DNA of 64,000 nucleotides from Thermoleophilia bacterium (GTDB lineage Bacteria > Actinomycetota > Thermoleophilia > Gaiellales > Gaiellaceae). The position numbers and the translations under genes are program-made. The stretch is from assembly GCA_020845695.1 (NCBI GenBank), contig JADLFG010000031.1:53670-117669 (forward strand), in the 5' to 3' direction. Positions 42,641-51,277 of the stretch are shown here, one piece after another. Positions within the stretch are counted from its first letter, which is position 1. Each line of letters begins with the position of its first letter. The notes under the pieces were generated by a model. That model was not told the origin of the DNA, ran no database searches, and was given only the letters and a program-made list of their open reading frames with translations.

Positions 42641-43195
42641 CTAGCGGCGTCTGCCGAAGTCGACGACGACGATCGTGACGTCGCGGCCGCCGTAGACGCC
42701 CGGCGCACTCGCGACGCGCACGGCGCTTACCCCGACGTTGCGCCAGCGCCGGCTCAGGAGCTCGTCGTGGTGGGGTGCGCTCGCAAGCCACATCGAGACG
42801 GCGCGCTCCGCGGTCAGGTTGCCGGTTGCCCAGGCGAGGATCTCGCCGACCGCCGCGTTCCAGCCCTCGCTCGCCGGGTAGAACGAGGTGATCCGCCGCG
42901 CCGACGACGAGCCGTCGGGGGAGGTGTGGCTGAAGTAGCCGAGCGCTGCCATCGAGGTCGCGTGCTGGCGGGCGGAGCGTGCCAGCGGAGTGGCGACCGT
43001 CAGGCGCCGCAGGCCGTGCGCGGCCCTGGTCGTGTTGATCTCGCGGACGATCGCGGCCGCGAGGCTCTCGCTCGGGGCGGCCTCGTCGGCCTTCGCGGCG
43101 GAGGCGGGTGCGCCGAGCACGAGCGCCACCCCAATCGCGAGGAGAAGCGCCAGGATGGCGACGGGCCGGCGGCTGATCTGCAAGCGAAGTCCCAC
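42641..43195 (-). CDS. Second CAP-domain secreted protein
   Basis: A 184-residue paralogue of the next gene. A signal sequence (VAILALLLAIGVALVLGAPASA) precedes the CAP domain, which has QHATSMAALGYFSHTSPDG, VGEILAWATG and SMWLASAPHHDELL. The two proteins share the HATSM/HARSM, YFSHTS and VGE elements, indicating tandem duplication with divergence. GTG 43195 is preceded by a consensus TATACT nine bases upstream, one of the best -10 elements in the window. Confidence 0.85.
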   Translation of the reverse strand: MGLRLQISRRPVAILALLLAIGVALVLGAPASAAKADEAAPSESLAAAIVREINTTRAAHGLRRLTVATPLARSARQHATSMAALGYFSHTSPDGSSSARRITSFYPASEGWNAAVGEILAWATGNLTAERAVSMWLASAPHHDELLSRRWRNVGVSAVRVASAPGVYGGRDVTIVVVDFGRRR

Positions 43196-43276
43196 GCGCG
43201 GGCCAGTATAGACGGCGCTGCGGAGCCCGTCCCGGCTGCGATTGCCGCTCGGGGCAGCTTGGCTAGAGTTCCCCGC

Positions 43277-44131
43277 ATGCGTTGGCTCGCGCGGATAGCG
43301 ATCTGCGCCGCCGCTGTCGGGCTCGCTGCGGGCTGCGGGGCTGACGCGCGGGAGGTGGCACCCGCAGCTGCCCCGGCCGTAGCGCCCGCCTCCCGCGGCC
43401 AGACGCTGGAGCCAGCCGTGCTGCCGTCGCTCGGGCTCGCCGCGCTGACGCTGCCCCCGGCGGTGGCTCCGCCGGTCGAGCCGTCGTGCCGGGAAGGCGA
43501 CGTCAAGCGACTGCGGTCGGATCGGTCGGCCCACGCCGCGGTCGCCAAGGGCCGGACCGAGGTGGTGGCGCGCCTCGGCGGGAACGTCAAGCATCGGTTC
43601 GAGCGCCTTAACGCCAACGGCGTTCCGACGGTGTTCGGGGTTCTGGCCGCCGTGCTCGGACCCGACTGCGAGCCGGCCTGGTACCGTGTGCAGCTCCCGG
43701 TCAGGCCGAACGGGTCGGTCGGCTACGTGCGGGCGAGCGACGTCGAGCTCGTCCGGGTCACGACCCGCATCGAGGTTGACCTCTCCGAACGACAGCTCGT
43801 TCTCTTCCGGGAGGGTCGCCGGCTGCTCCGCGCCAGGGTCGCCGTCGGCGCCGAGATCACGCCGACGCCGACCGGGGAGTACTACGTCAACCAGCGGCTG
43901 ACCGCTCCCGATCCCTGGGGCCCGTTCGGCCCCGCCGCGATCGGGATCAGCGCCTTCTCGCCGGTGCTCCAGGACTGGGTGCAGGGCGGCCCGATCGCGA
44001 TCCACGGCACCAACGACCCCGCCTCGATCGGCCGTGCCGCCTCGCACGGCTGCGTCCGCGTCCGCAACGACATCATCGCTGTCCTGTTCCGACAGGTTCC
44101 CGCGGGCACCCCGGTCGTGATCCTGGCCTGA
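43277..44131 (+). CDS. L,D-transpeptidase lipoprotein
   Basis: A 284-residue cell-wall enzyme. The lipobox LAAGC gives Cys20 as anchor. A Pro/Ala-rich spacer and an SH3-like region (YRVQLPVRPNGSVGYVRASDVEL, about 140-165) follow, then the YkuD domain. The catalytic motif is HGTNDPASIGRAASHGCVRV with Cys259. It would make 3-3 cross-links in peptidoglycan or attach proteins to it. ATG 43277 follows TAGAGT by seven bases. Confidence 0.92.
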   Translation: MRWLARIAICAAAVGLAAGCGADAREVAPAAAPAVAPASRGQTLEPAVLPSLGLAALTLPPAVAPPVEPSCREGDVKRLRSDRSAHAAVAKGRTEVVARLGGNVKHRFERLNANGVPTVFGVLAAVLGPDCEPAWYRVQLPVRPNGSVGYVRASDVELVRVTTRIEVDLSERQLVLFREGRRLLRARVAVGAEITPTPTGEYYVNQRLTAPDPWGPFGPAAIGISAFSPVLQDWVQGGPIAIHGTNDPASIGRAASHGCVRVRNDIIAVLFRQVPAGTPVVILA

Positions 44132-44146
44132 GCCGGCTCGGTGAGG

Positions 44147-44950
44147 TCAGCCGCCGCTGAGGGCCGCGGCCTGGCTCGCCTCCGGCGGTTCGTACGTGCC
44201 GCCGCCCGGGAGCTCGACGCGGTCGAGACGCGCGTACACGATCCAGCGCTGCGTCGCCGAGAACAGGGGATGGCAGGCAGAAAGGACCAGGGTCTCGTAG
44301 GGGCGCTGCTCGATGATGCTCCAGTCCTCGTCATCGACGATCTCGTGCTCGACTACGACGTAGTGGAACGTTCCGTAGGCGAGCTCGAGCACGATCTCGT
44401 CGCCGGCCTGGAGCCGGTCGATGTGTCGAAACGGTGCTCCGAACGTCGTCCGGTGACCCGCGATCGCGGTCAGCCGCCCGAGCCCGGGCAGCGACGTCTC
44501 CGGGTAGCGGCCGGGGCCTCGCGACAGATCCGCGCCCCAGCGCGTTCCGTTCACGACCACCGATCGGAGGTCGAGCTCCGGGATCCGGAGCCGGCCGAGC
44601 GGCTGCCCCAGCTCGAGCGCGTCGTAGACCCGTTCGGCCGCGGTGTGGACCGTCGCTTCGAGGTCGGCGTCCGGAGGCTCCTGGACGTCGGACGCGGTCG
44701 GGTCGGTTTCCCCCGGCTCGGTCCCGGTCTCGGCGGGAGCCGCAGGCTCATCCGGAACGATTTCGAGCCCGGCCGCCTCCCGCTGCTCGGCGAACACCTG
44801 GGCGAGGTCGCCGGAGAGCTCGTGCTGCTTCCAGCGGGCGTAGACGTCCGTGACCGGGTCGCGCCAGAAGTAGACGGCCGCCCCGTAGGCGAGCCCGAGG
44901 ATGCCGAGCGCGATCAGGAACGTGCCGAGCCGGCGGCGAAACCCTGCCAT
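44147..44950 (-). CDS. Sortase (class D/E-like)
   Basis: A 267-residue membrane-anchored transpeptidase. There is one N-terminal transmembrane helix (about 9-29), an acidic Pro/Thr-rich stalk (about 65-100), and a sortase barrel with the catalytic His in AGHRTTFG, Cys226 in VLSACHP and Arg in TQRWIVYARL. A probable substrate, an LPFTG-ending 82-residue protein, is encoded 2.4 kb away at 47361. ATG 44950 has TATGGT six bases upstream. The class assignment is tentative. Confidence 0.9.
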   Translation of the reverse strand: MAGFRRRLGTFLIALGILGLAYGAAVYFWRDPVTDVYARWKQHELSGDLAQVFAEQREAAGLEIVPDEPAAPAETGTEPGETDPTASDVQEPPDADLEATVHTAAERVYDALELGQPLGRLRIPELDLRSVVVNGTRWGADLSRGPGRYPETSLPGLGRLTAIAGHRTTFGAPFRHIDRLQAGDEIVLELAYGTFHYVVVEHEIVDDEDWSIIEQRPYETLVLSACHPLFSATQRWIVYARLDRVELPGGGTYEPPEASQAAALSGG

Positions 44951-44969
44951 CTGCTCACCATAGCGACCG

Positions 44970-45767
44970 CTACGGCCGCTCTCGCCGTCCGGCCCCGCGC
45001 GAGCGGGAGCGAGCTCCCTCGGCGAGATCGGCGAGCGGCGTGCGGCGGAGCGCCGCGACAGCGGGAGAGAGCTTGAGGCGCAGCCTCAGCCCGCTGTCGG
45101 CCGCGTAGAGGCCCGTTCGAGCCCGCAGGTACGGGGAGTCGACACGGTGGCTGGCGGTCAGCGTGACGGCCGCCACATAGCCGGCCCTCGACGCGGCGCG
45201 CGCGACCCGGCTGTCCGCGAGCCCGTACGGGTACGCGAGCGTGTCGCAACGACCGAGCCGGGCGACGATCATGGCGCGGGACTGCTCCAGCTCCGCCGCG
45301 AGCTCGCCGTCCGGAAGCTCGGGCAGGCGCGGGTGGCTGACGGTGTGGGAGCCGACCTCCCAGCCTGCCGCCACGAGCCGCTCGAGGTCATCCCAGCGAA
45401 GCGGCCTCAGCTCTTCCGCGTGCTCGCCGGTCACCCAGTGGTCGATGCCGGGCCACGACAGGAGCTCGCCCGAATCGGCGAAACGAGTCACGACGAAGAC
45501 GGTGGCCGGGAAGCCGACCTCGTCGAGCGCTGGCTTCGCGAGCGATGTGGATGCGTAGCCGTCGTCGAACGTGACGACGACGGAACGGCGCGGGAGCGTG
45601 CGCTCGGCCCGCCGGCGCTCCGCTTCGGCAAGGGTGAGCCCGATGTAGCCGCGGCCGGCTAGCGCGCGAACCTGCTCGGCGAGGAGCTCCGGTGGGATCG
45701 CAAGCGTCGAGGACCACGACGAGGAGAGCGCGTGGTAGCAGAGAACAGGACTGTGGCGCGGATACAC
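44970..45767 (-). CDS. Polysaccharide deacetylase (NodB-like)
   Basis: A 265-residue CE4 deacetylase. VLCYHAL opens the domain, the catalytic TFDDGYAST is at about residue 66, the zinc-binding SHTVSHPRL follows near 140, and LAYPYGLAD is the late motif. It probably deacetylates a glycan made by the surrounding cluster, or peptidoglycan. GTG 45767 has AAGGT upstream; a longer form from GTG 45827 has GGAGGAGG but would overlap the divergent kinase gene. No signal peptide is evident with either start. Confidence 0.85.
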   Translation of the reverse strand: MYPRHSPVLCYHALSSSWSSTLAIPPELLAEQVRALAGRGYIGLTLAEAERRRAERTLPRRSVVVTFDDGYASTSLAKPALDEVGFPATVFVVTRFADSGELLSWPGIDHWVTGEHAEELRPLRWDDLERLVAAGWEVGSHTVSHPRLPELPDGELAAELEQSRAMIVARLGRCDTLAYPYGLADSRVARAASRAGYVAAVTLTASHRVDSPYLRARTGLYAADSGLRLRLKLSPAVAALRRTPLADLAEGARSRSRGAGRRERP

Positions 45768-45814
45768 TGAGCGGACCTTCAGGCCGGGGCCAAGCCGGCC
45801 GATCCTTGTCGAAC

Positions 45815-47284
45815 GTGGCAGAGGCACAGCCTACCCTCCTCCACCAACTCCACGTCCTGCGGCGGCAGGCATGGCTCGTTGGAACGGTGGTCGCGTTCGC
45901 CCTGCTCGCCTCGGCGGCCGTCACGGTGCTTCAGGACCCGATCTACCGGGCCCAGATGAAGCTCGTCGTCGGCCAGGGTGGGGCGCTGTTCCAGCCGGGT
46001 CAGAGCGGCGACGTCCAGCAATTCACCCAGACGCTGACGCCGCTGATCGAGAGCGACATCGTCGTCAGCACGGCGATCGCGGCGCTCGGACTCGACATCT
46101 CGACGAAGGATCTACTCGAGGATCTCGAGGTGTCGGCGAAGCCGGACAGCTCGGTGCTCGACGTCACTTACGACTCCACCGACCGGGAACAGGCGGTCGC
46201 CGTGCTCGCGAAGATCGGCGACGTGTTCACGGAAGCCGTCGACGAGCGTCTGGGGAGTGGGGTGGAGGCCTCGAATCGGATCACCGCGCGCATCTTCGAT
46301 CCCGCCCACCTGCTCCCGGATCGCATCGCGCCGCGGCCGGTGAAGAACTTCGGTTTCTCGATCGGTCTCGGGCTGGTGCTCGGCCTCGTGCTCGCGTTCG
46401 TCCGGGACGGCCTCGACGACCGGATCCGCGGTCGCAGGGATGCGGAGGAGTCGTACGGAGCGCCCGTGATCGGCGCGCTCCCGCGGGGGCTGCGCGGAAA
46501 GGCTCCGTTTGGCGTTACGAACCGGCCTGCGCCGCGGCGGGCGGAGCTGATCGAGGCGTTGCACCTGCTCCGAGCGACCCTGCTCTTCTCCGAGGCGCGT
46601 GTTGACGGGCCGACGATCCTCGTTACGAGTGCTCTTCCAGAAGAGGGTAAGAGCACCGTCGCCGCGAACCTCGGCGTCATCCTCGCCCTCGCGGGCCACG
46701 ACGTGATCTGCGTGGAGGCCGACATGCGGCGGCCGCGGTTGCAGGACTACCTGGGCGTGCCCGCGCAGGCGACCGGGCTCGCGGACGTCGTCGAGGGTCG
46801 CGCCGAGCTCGAGCACACGCTGCAAGATGTCGCGCTGGGAGCGGCTCTGGGAGCGGACGCCCGCGCTCCGCGAGCTCGCCTGCGCATCACGAGCGCGGGC
46901 TCGGTCGCCAGTGCCGAGCAGGCCGGCGGGCGGTTGCGCGTCCTGCCTACCGGGCGGATCCCGTCGAACCCGGCGGACGTGCTCACTCCCGAGCGCGTCG
47001 AGACGCTCGTCGACCAGTTGCGCTCATCGTCTCGGTACGTGATCTTCGATACGCCTCCGCTCCTGCTGGTCGGCGACGCCTTCCCGCTCGTGCGAGTCTG
47101 CGAGAGCGTGATCGTCGTCGCACGCGAGGGCCGCACGACCCGCGGGTCGGCGAGGGCGGTGCGTACCGCGCTCGAGAGCCTGGGTGTGCCCAAGGTCTCG
47201 GTCGTGCTTACGGATTCGAACGCGAGCGCCGCGTACAACTACGGCTACGCGCACTACACCCGTGCCAGCTCCGGCGAGGCGTAG
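45815..47284 (+). CDS. Wzz/BY-kinase: chain-length and tyrosine autokinase protein
   Basis: A 489-residue polysaccharide co-polymerase fused to its kinase. Transmembrane helices lie at about 20-40 and 178-198, flanking an extracellular Wzz domain. The cytoplasmic kinase has Walker A SALPEEGKS (272-280), Walker A' VEADMRRP (300-307) and DTPPLLLVGDA. The tail holds a short Tyr cluster (YNYGYAHY) for autophosphorylation. Such proteins control export and length of capsule or exopolysaccharide. Start choice is uncertain: GTG 45815 or TTG 45806; no ribosome binding site is visible. Confidence 0.9.
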   Translation: MAEAQPTLLHQLHVLRRQAWLVGTVVAFALLASAAVTVLQDPIYRAQMKLVVGQGGALFQPGQSGDVQQFTQTLTPLIESDIVVSTAIAALGLDISTKDLLEDLEVSAKPDSSVLDVTYDSTDREQAVAVLAKIGDVFTEAVDERLGSGVEASNRITARIFDPAHLLPDRIAPRPVKNFGFSIGLGLVLGLVLAFVRDGLDDRIRGRRDAEESYGAPVIGALPRGLRGKAPFGVTNRPAPRRAELIEALHLLRATLLFSEARVDGPTILVTSALPEEGKSTVAANLGVILALAGHDVICVEADMRRPRLQDYLGVPAQATGLADVVEGRAELEHTLQDVALGAALGADARAPRARLRITSAGSVASAEQAGGRLRVLPTGRIPSNPADVLTPERVETLVDQLRSSSRYVIFDTPPLLLVGDAFPLVRVCESVIVVAREGRTTRGSARAVRTALESLGVPKVSVVLTDSNASAAYNYGYAHYTRASSGEA

Positions 47285-47308
47285 CGAGCGCGGATTCTCT
47301 CGGGGGTG

Positions 47309-47348
47309 CGCACCGGCGCCCGGAGCTTTCCCCCCGGGCGCCGGTGCG
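47309..47348. terminator. Strong hairpin between convergent genes
   Basis: A 15-bp perfect stem (47309-47323 with 47334-47348) around a 10-base loop sits between the kinase gene and the converging LPFTG-protein gene. There is no T-tract, but stem strength and position suggest a bidirectional terminator. Confidence 0.6.
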
Positions 47349-47360
47349 AGTCGCGAGCTG

Positions 47361-47609
47361 CTAGCTGTGGTTCGTGCTTCCGCGTCGCCGGAGCAGCACA
47401 CCCGTCACGAGCAGCGCGAGCGCGCCGATCACGATCAGGGTGAGATCCAGGCCGGTGAACGGAAGCGAACCGCTGCCGGCCACATCGCCCTGCGCAGATC
47501 CTGCGGTGCCGTCGCTCTCGGAGACATTCTGAGCGAAGGCAGCCGCGGGAACAGCGAGGAGCACCAGTGTCGCAAGCGACGCTATGGCTGTCCGACGCAT
47601 CCGCTTCAT
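47361..47609 (-). CDS. LPFTG-anchored mini surface protein
   Basis: An 82-residue exported protein with a signal peptide (LATLVLLAVPAAAFA, ending near residue 26) and about 20 polar residues rich in Ser/Gly/Asp. A full sortase signal follows: LPFTG, a hydrophobic helix and RRRGSTNHS. After processing only about 25 residues would remain on the wall. The likely enzyme is the sortase at 44147. ATG 47609 has a consensus TATAGT six bases upstream. An LPxTG signal on so short a protein is unusual. Confidence 0.85.
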   Translation of the reverse strand: MKRMRRTAIASLATLVLLAVPAAAFAQNVSESDGTAGSAQGDVAGSGSLPFTGLDLTLIVIGALALLVTGVLLRRRGSTNHS

Positions 47610-47623
47610 ACGATCACTATAGA

Positions 47624-49696
47624 TCAGGAATCGGAGAGTGTAAACCGCTTGCGACCGAAGTACTGGTTGAGGATGTAGTCGACGCTGTGGCGGTTCTCGC
47701 GGGTGCGGTAGAGCCGGTTGAAGAGCGACGGGTCGAGTGGGAGCTCGAGCCGGATCATGCGCCGGGCGATCTCGACGAGCGGGTCGCGCGGATTCAGCTT
47801 CTGGGCGCGGGCGATCCACGTGCTCGCCGTCTGGAAGTCGCCCGAGACGGCGCCGACCATCGCGAGCTGGAAAGCGGCGTACCAGCTCTTCGCCTCCCGC
47901 TCGAGCGCGCCGTCGAAGGCGTCGCGCGCCCGGTCGAGCTCGCCCCGCTCGAGCGCGATCGAGCCCTCCACGAGCAGCGGGGAGGCGGACAGCGGGTTGA
48001 GACTGGCGGCAAGCCCGAGGCGGCCGTACGCGACGTCGGGATCGCGCTTCCAGATACCGCCGCTCGCTTCGGTGTAGCTCGCCGCGAGCCACGGCAGCGC
48101 GAGCGATACCGCGGCCGCGACGACGAGCGCGGCGAGTCCTGCCCGTGTCAGGCGGCGGGGGATCGCGGCTCGATGCGCCCAGGCCAGGCGGGCGTCGCTG
48201 CTCTCCCGGGCGGCACCGGCGAGCCCGAGCAGCCCGAAGGCCGGGCCGGCGAGTGCGGGGACTTCCCAGAGCACGTCGACGGAGCCGTGCAGGAGCCAGT
48301 AGACGAAGACCGCGAGAGCTGCCCCGATGGCGCCACCCCCGATCGCGTCGGATCGGGACCGCCGCCGCCAGGCGAGCGCGAGCGCGCCCGCGCAGAACAC
48401 GGCGAAGAGCGCGGTGCCGACGATGCCGAGCTGGCTCAGCAGCCGTAGCGGCGTCGAGTGCGGGTAGCGCGGCTCGTGCAGGTTGTCGTCGCGGCGAAGC
48501 AGGTACGGGACCGCGAAGTTGTCCGCCCCGATCCCCTGGACGGGGTGCTCCCGGAACTCCGCCAGCGCGACACGCCACTGCTGGTAGCGATCGCCAGAGA
48601 GCGTGTCGGTGAACCGCGAGGTGCCAGTCTCGGACTCCACGTAGCTCGTCGCGAACTCGTTCCACTGCTCGCGGATCCACCCGCCGGGGCTATCGGTGCG
48701 GGTGAGGGCGACGGCGGTGGCCGCGGCGACGGCGCCGAGCACGAGCAGCGCGGCGGCGGCCCCGGCGAGGCGGTGGTATGCGCTGTCGAGCGCGAATCGT
48801 GCATCGAGGATCGCCCAGACCCAGCCGGCCGCCCCCAGGCAGGCGCAGGAGATCAGCACGAAGACAGCCGCCCGGTCGAGCGGCCCGGCCGGCGGCGCGC
48901 CAGCGTCGGCCCGCTCGAAGACCGTGAGCAGCGGTGAGCTAATGGCTGCGGTCGCGATGCCGGCGAGCCCGAAGCCGAGCAGCATCCGCAGTCGCTGGCG
49001 GGCGAGCAGAATGAAGGCCGCGGCTGCGACCGGGAGGACGAGCAGCCAGCCCCGGCTCTGTCCGAGCACGGCCAGCTCGAGCAGCAGGCCGGCAGCCGCC
49101 ATGAACAGCGCACGCAAGGGCGCCGGCACGCGCCGGCAGCCGGCGAGGTAGACGGCGGGCCAGAGCGCGGAGGTCCACAGGGCGGTGTTCGCATTCGCGT
49201 AGTCCACCGGCTCGGCGAGACGGCCGCCCTCGCGGATGAACGCCCCCGGATCCGCCGCGAGCGCTGCCCGGCAGAGCGTCACCGCGCCCAGCACCGCGAT
49301 CGCCCCGGCGAAGAGGGCGAGCGTCGCCGTAACCGAGCGGTCGGACCACGGCCAGAGGGCGAAGACGGCGAATCCGGCCGCGTAGAGGAGGGTCTTGTCG
49401 GCGCCCTCCCAGGCATCTCCGGGCACGTCGGCCCACAGCAGGGAAAGGAAGCTCCAGCCGACGAGCGCGGCGAGCGCGGCCAGCGCCACGATTCGCAGTC
49501 GTCTCAGTCCGGCCGGAGCGGGCAGCGCGAGCGCGAGACCGAGCAGAAGAACGAGGCCGATTCCGATCAGGCCCCAGACGCTGGGGGTGACGCCCCCGCT
49601 CGCCGCGGCCCAGAACACCCAGATCCCGACGGCCAGGATGCCGATCGGCCAGGCGGGGCTATCGAAGGCCAGCGCGCGGTGGGGCCGGACCTCCAC
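47624..49696 (-). CDS. O-antigen ligase/polymerase-like membrane protein with helical tail
   Basis: A 690-residue protein with about 12 membrane helices. The Wzy_C/WaaL signature region is QGIGADNFAVPYLLRRD followed by HSTPLRLLSQLGIVGTALF, where the exposed loop carries catalytic Arg/His residues. The last 160 residues are soluble and TPR-like (GSIALERGELDRARDAFDGALERE). This suits polymerisation or transfer of lipid-linked glycan at the membrane. GTG 49696 has TATGCT six bases upstream. Whether it is a ligase or polymerase cannot be decided from sequence. Confidence 0.85.
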   Translation of the reverse strand: MEVRPHRALAFDSPAWPIGILAVGIWVFWAAASGGVTPSVWGLIGIGLVLLLGLALALPAPAGLRRLRIVALAALAALVGWSFLSLLWADVPGDAWEGADKTLLYAAGFAVFALWPWSDRSVTATLALFAGAIAVLGAVTLCRAALAADPGAFIREGGRLAEPVDYANANTALWTSALWPAVYLAGCRRVPAPLRALFMAAAGLLLELAVLGQSRGWLLVLPVAAAAFILLARQRLRMLLGFGLAGIATAAISSPLLTVFERADAGAPPAGPLDRAAVFVLISCACLGAAGWVWAILDARFALDSAYHRLAGAAAALLVLGAVAAATAVALTRTDSPGGWIREQWNEFATSYVESETGTSRFTDTLSGDRYQQWRVALAEFREHPVQGIGADNFAVPYLLRRDDNLHEPRYPHSTPLRLLSQLGIVGTALFAVFCAGALALAWRRRSRSDAIGGGAIGAALAVFVYWLLHGSVDVLWEVPALAGPAFGLLGLAGAARESSDARLAWAHRAAIPRRLTRAGLAALVVAAAVSLALPWLAASYTEASGGIWKRDPDVAYGRLGLAASLNPLSASPLLVEGSIALERGELDRARDAFDGALEREAKSWYAAFQLAMVGAVSGDFQTASTWIARAQKLNPRDPLVEIARRMIRLELPLDPSLFNRLYRTRENRHSVDYILNQYFGRKRFTLSDS

Positions 49697-49741
49697 GCCC
49701 GCAGCATAGGCGCGGAACCCGACGGTGCGGGAGGTAGCCGG

Positions 49742-51124
49742 CTAGGAGGCCGGCCACGACCCCGCGGCCAGGACCGCCAGCACGCGGTGCACGTTCTGAG
49801 CCATCCAGAACGGGCGCCGGACGCGGTCGGCATACATCTCGAGCTCGTGGGCGATCCGATCGATCCAGTAGGCGGCGACCAGGTCCTCGAGCGACCGCGC
49901 ACCGAGCTTGAGCCCGAGCCGGCGGCAGTAGGTCCGGGTGAGCGAGTCGCCGCCCCCGCGCGCCCACGGCAGCAGGAAGCTGACGAGACCGGGGCCGAGC
50001 AGCTCCCGCGTGCGCGACCGGTGGGCGCTCAGGCGCAGATGGAGGAGGTCGAGCAGTGGGAGCCGTCCCGGACCGGCCGCGTCCCAGTCCACAACGCCTG
50101 TGAGCTCGCCTCCGTCCGTGAGCAGGTTCCCGCTCCAGAAGTCGCCGTGGCCGAAGCCGCGGGGGAGGTCGCTGAGGCGCTCCTCGACGGCGGCCGCGAA
50201 GGCGGGGAGCCACGCACCCCCGGCCCGACCGGCGGCCACGGCGATTACCTCGGCGTCCTCGCTGAGAGGTCTCGCCCCGGCGCCGTCCCGGGCGAGCGGG
50301 TGGAGCTCGGCGAGGAACTCGACGCAGCGCTCGCTCAGTCGGGCACCGACCGCGGGCGGGACCCGCTCTCCGGGAAGGGTGGTCTCGAGCGACCAGGTTG
50401 CGAGCCCGAGCGAGCCGCGGGCGAGCGACCACGGCACGAGCCGGGTGACCTCGGGGGGCGGGGCGGCGCTCGCGAGGGCGTCGAGGGCAGCGTGCGCCCG
50501 CTCGAGCTGGCGGTGCGCTGGACCGATCGCCACGCGCAGGGTGCCGCCGGTCCCGACGGCGATCACCTTCCCCTGCGTGATCCGCGGGAGTCCGAAACCG
50601 GGTGAGCTGCCGGTACGAGCGCCGGCGGCCTCGGCGACGGCTTCGAGCACCGTCCGCGACGGCGTACGCCGCCCGATCGCGACCGCGTGCAGCGGGAACA
50701 ACCCGACCGCCGGCAGGGGAGCGGCACCGTTGCGCTCGCCCGGTCGCCGCAGGAGCTGCTCGAGATCCCAGGCGAAGAGATCGGCGGCGTAACCGCGCCG
50801 CTCGAGCGCCCGTCGCATCGCGCTCGCACGGGCCCGCACCAGGAATGAGCCGGTGACACGCTGAGCCGCGCGCAGCGGCCGCGGCCACCCTTCGGTGACC
50901 GCCGCGTCCACGGGAACGATCGCGCACCCCGCGTCCGCTCGCAACCCGGCTAGCGACGCGATCTCGACATCCGGGTCGCGGTCGACGAGCAGCGCGCCCG
51001 CATCCGCGAGCGTCGACGCGAGCGGGACGTCGAGGACGCGGAAACGGCAGGCGTCCTCCGGCACGACGGCGGGGAGCCAGCCATGCGCGGGCTGGCAGCC
51101 ACCGGCGCTTGGGGCGGGGTCCAC
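49742..51124 (-). CDS. APH-family phosphotransferase
   Basis: A 460-residue protein. The C-terminal half is an aminoglycoside-phosphotransferase-like kinase: FGHGDFWSGNLL is the catalytic loop and VVDWDAAGPGRLPLLDLLHL the metal site. The N-terminal 200 residues are unrecognised, with GSFLVRARASAMRRALERRGY. In a glycan cluster it may phosphorylate a sugar or lipid rather than an antibiotic. GTG 51124 is chosen because TAGCCT lies seven bases upstream; GTG 51208 is a longer option. Confidence 0.8.
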   Translation of the reverse strand: MDPAPSAGGCQPAHGWLPAVVPEDACRFRVLDVPLASTLADAGALLVDRDPDVEIASLAGLRADAGCAIVPVDAAVTEGWPRPLRAAQRVTGSFLVRARASAMRRALERRGYAADLFAWDLEQLLRRPGERNGAAPLPAVGLFPLHAVAIGRRTPSRTVLEAVAEAAGARTGSSPGFGLPRITQGKVIAVGTGGTLRVAIGPAHRQLERAHAALDALASAAPPPEVTRLVPWSLARGSLGLATWSLETTLPGERVPPAVGARLSERCVEFLAELHPLARDGAGARPLSEDAEVIAVAAGRAGGAWLPAFAAAVEERLSDLPRGFGHGDFWSGNLLTDGGELTGVVDWDAAGPGRLPLLDLLHLRLSAHRSRTRELLGPGLVSFLLPWARGGGDSLTRTYCRRLGLKLGARSLEDLVAAYWIDRIAHELEMYADRVRRPFWMAQNVHRVLAVLAAGSWPAS

Positions 51125-51277
51125 TCGGGCCAGGCTAGCAGCGGCGTCGGCGGGGCGTGCGGAGGGCCGGCGGGAGCCCGACCACCTGAACGGGGGACGG
51201 ATGTTCACCCGCTCGCGGTCACTCGTTTGCGGGACTGCCGACTGGGTGGCGTCGGAGCGGGGGTCGATGCAAGGGCC

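Noticed and set aside
45767..45827. Extended deacetylase N-terminus from GTG 45827
   Set aside because: It has a good GGAGGAGG site but would overlap the divergent kinase start by 13 bases and adds 20 non-conserved residues. It was kept only as an alternative.
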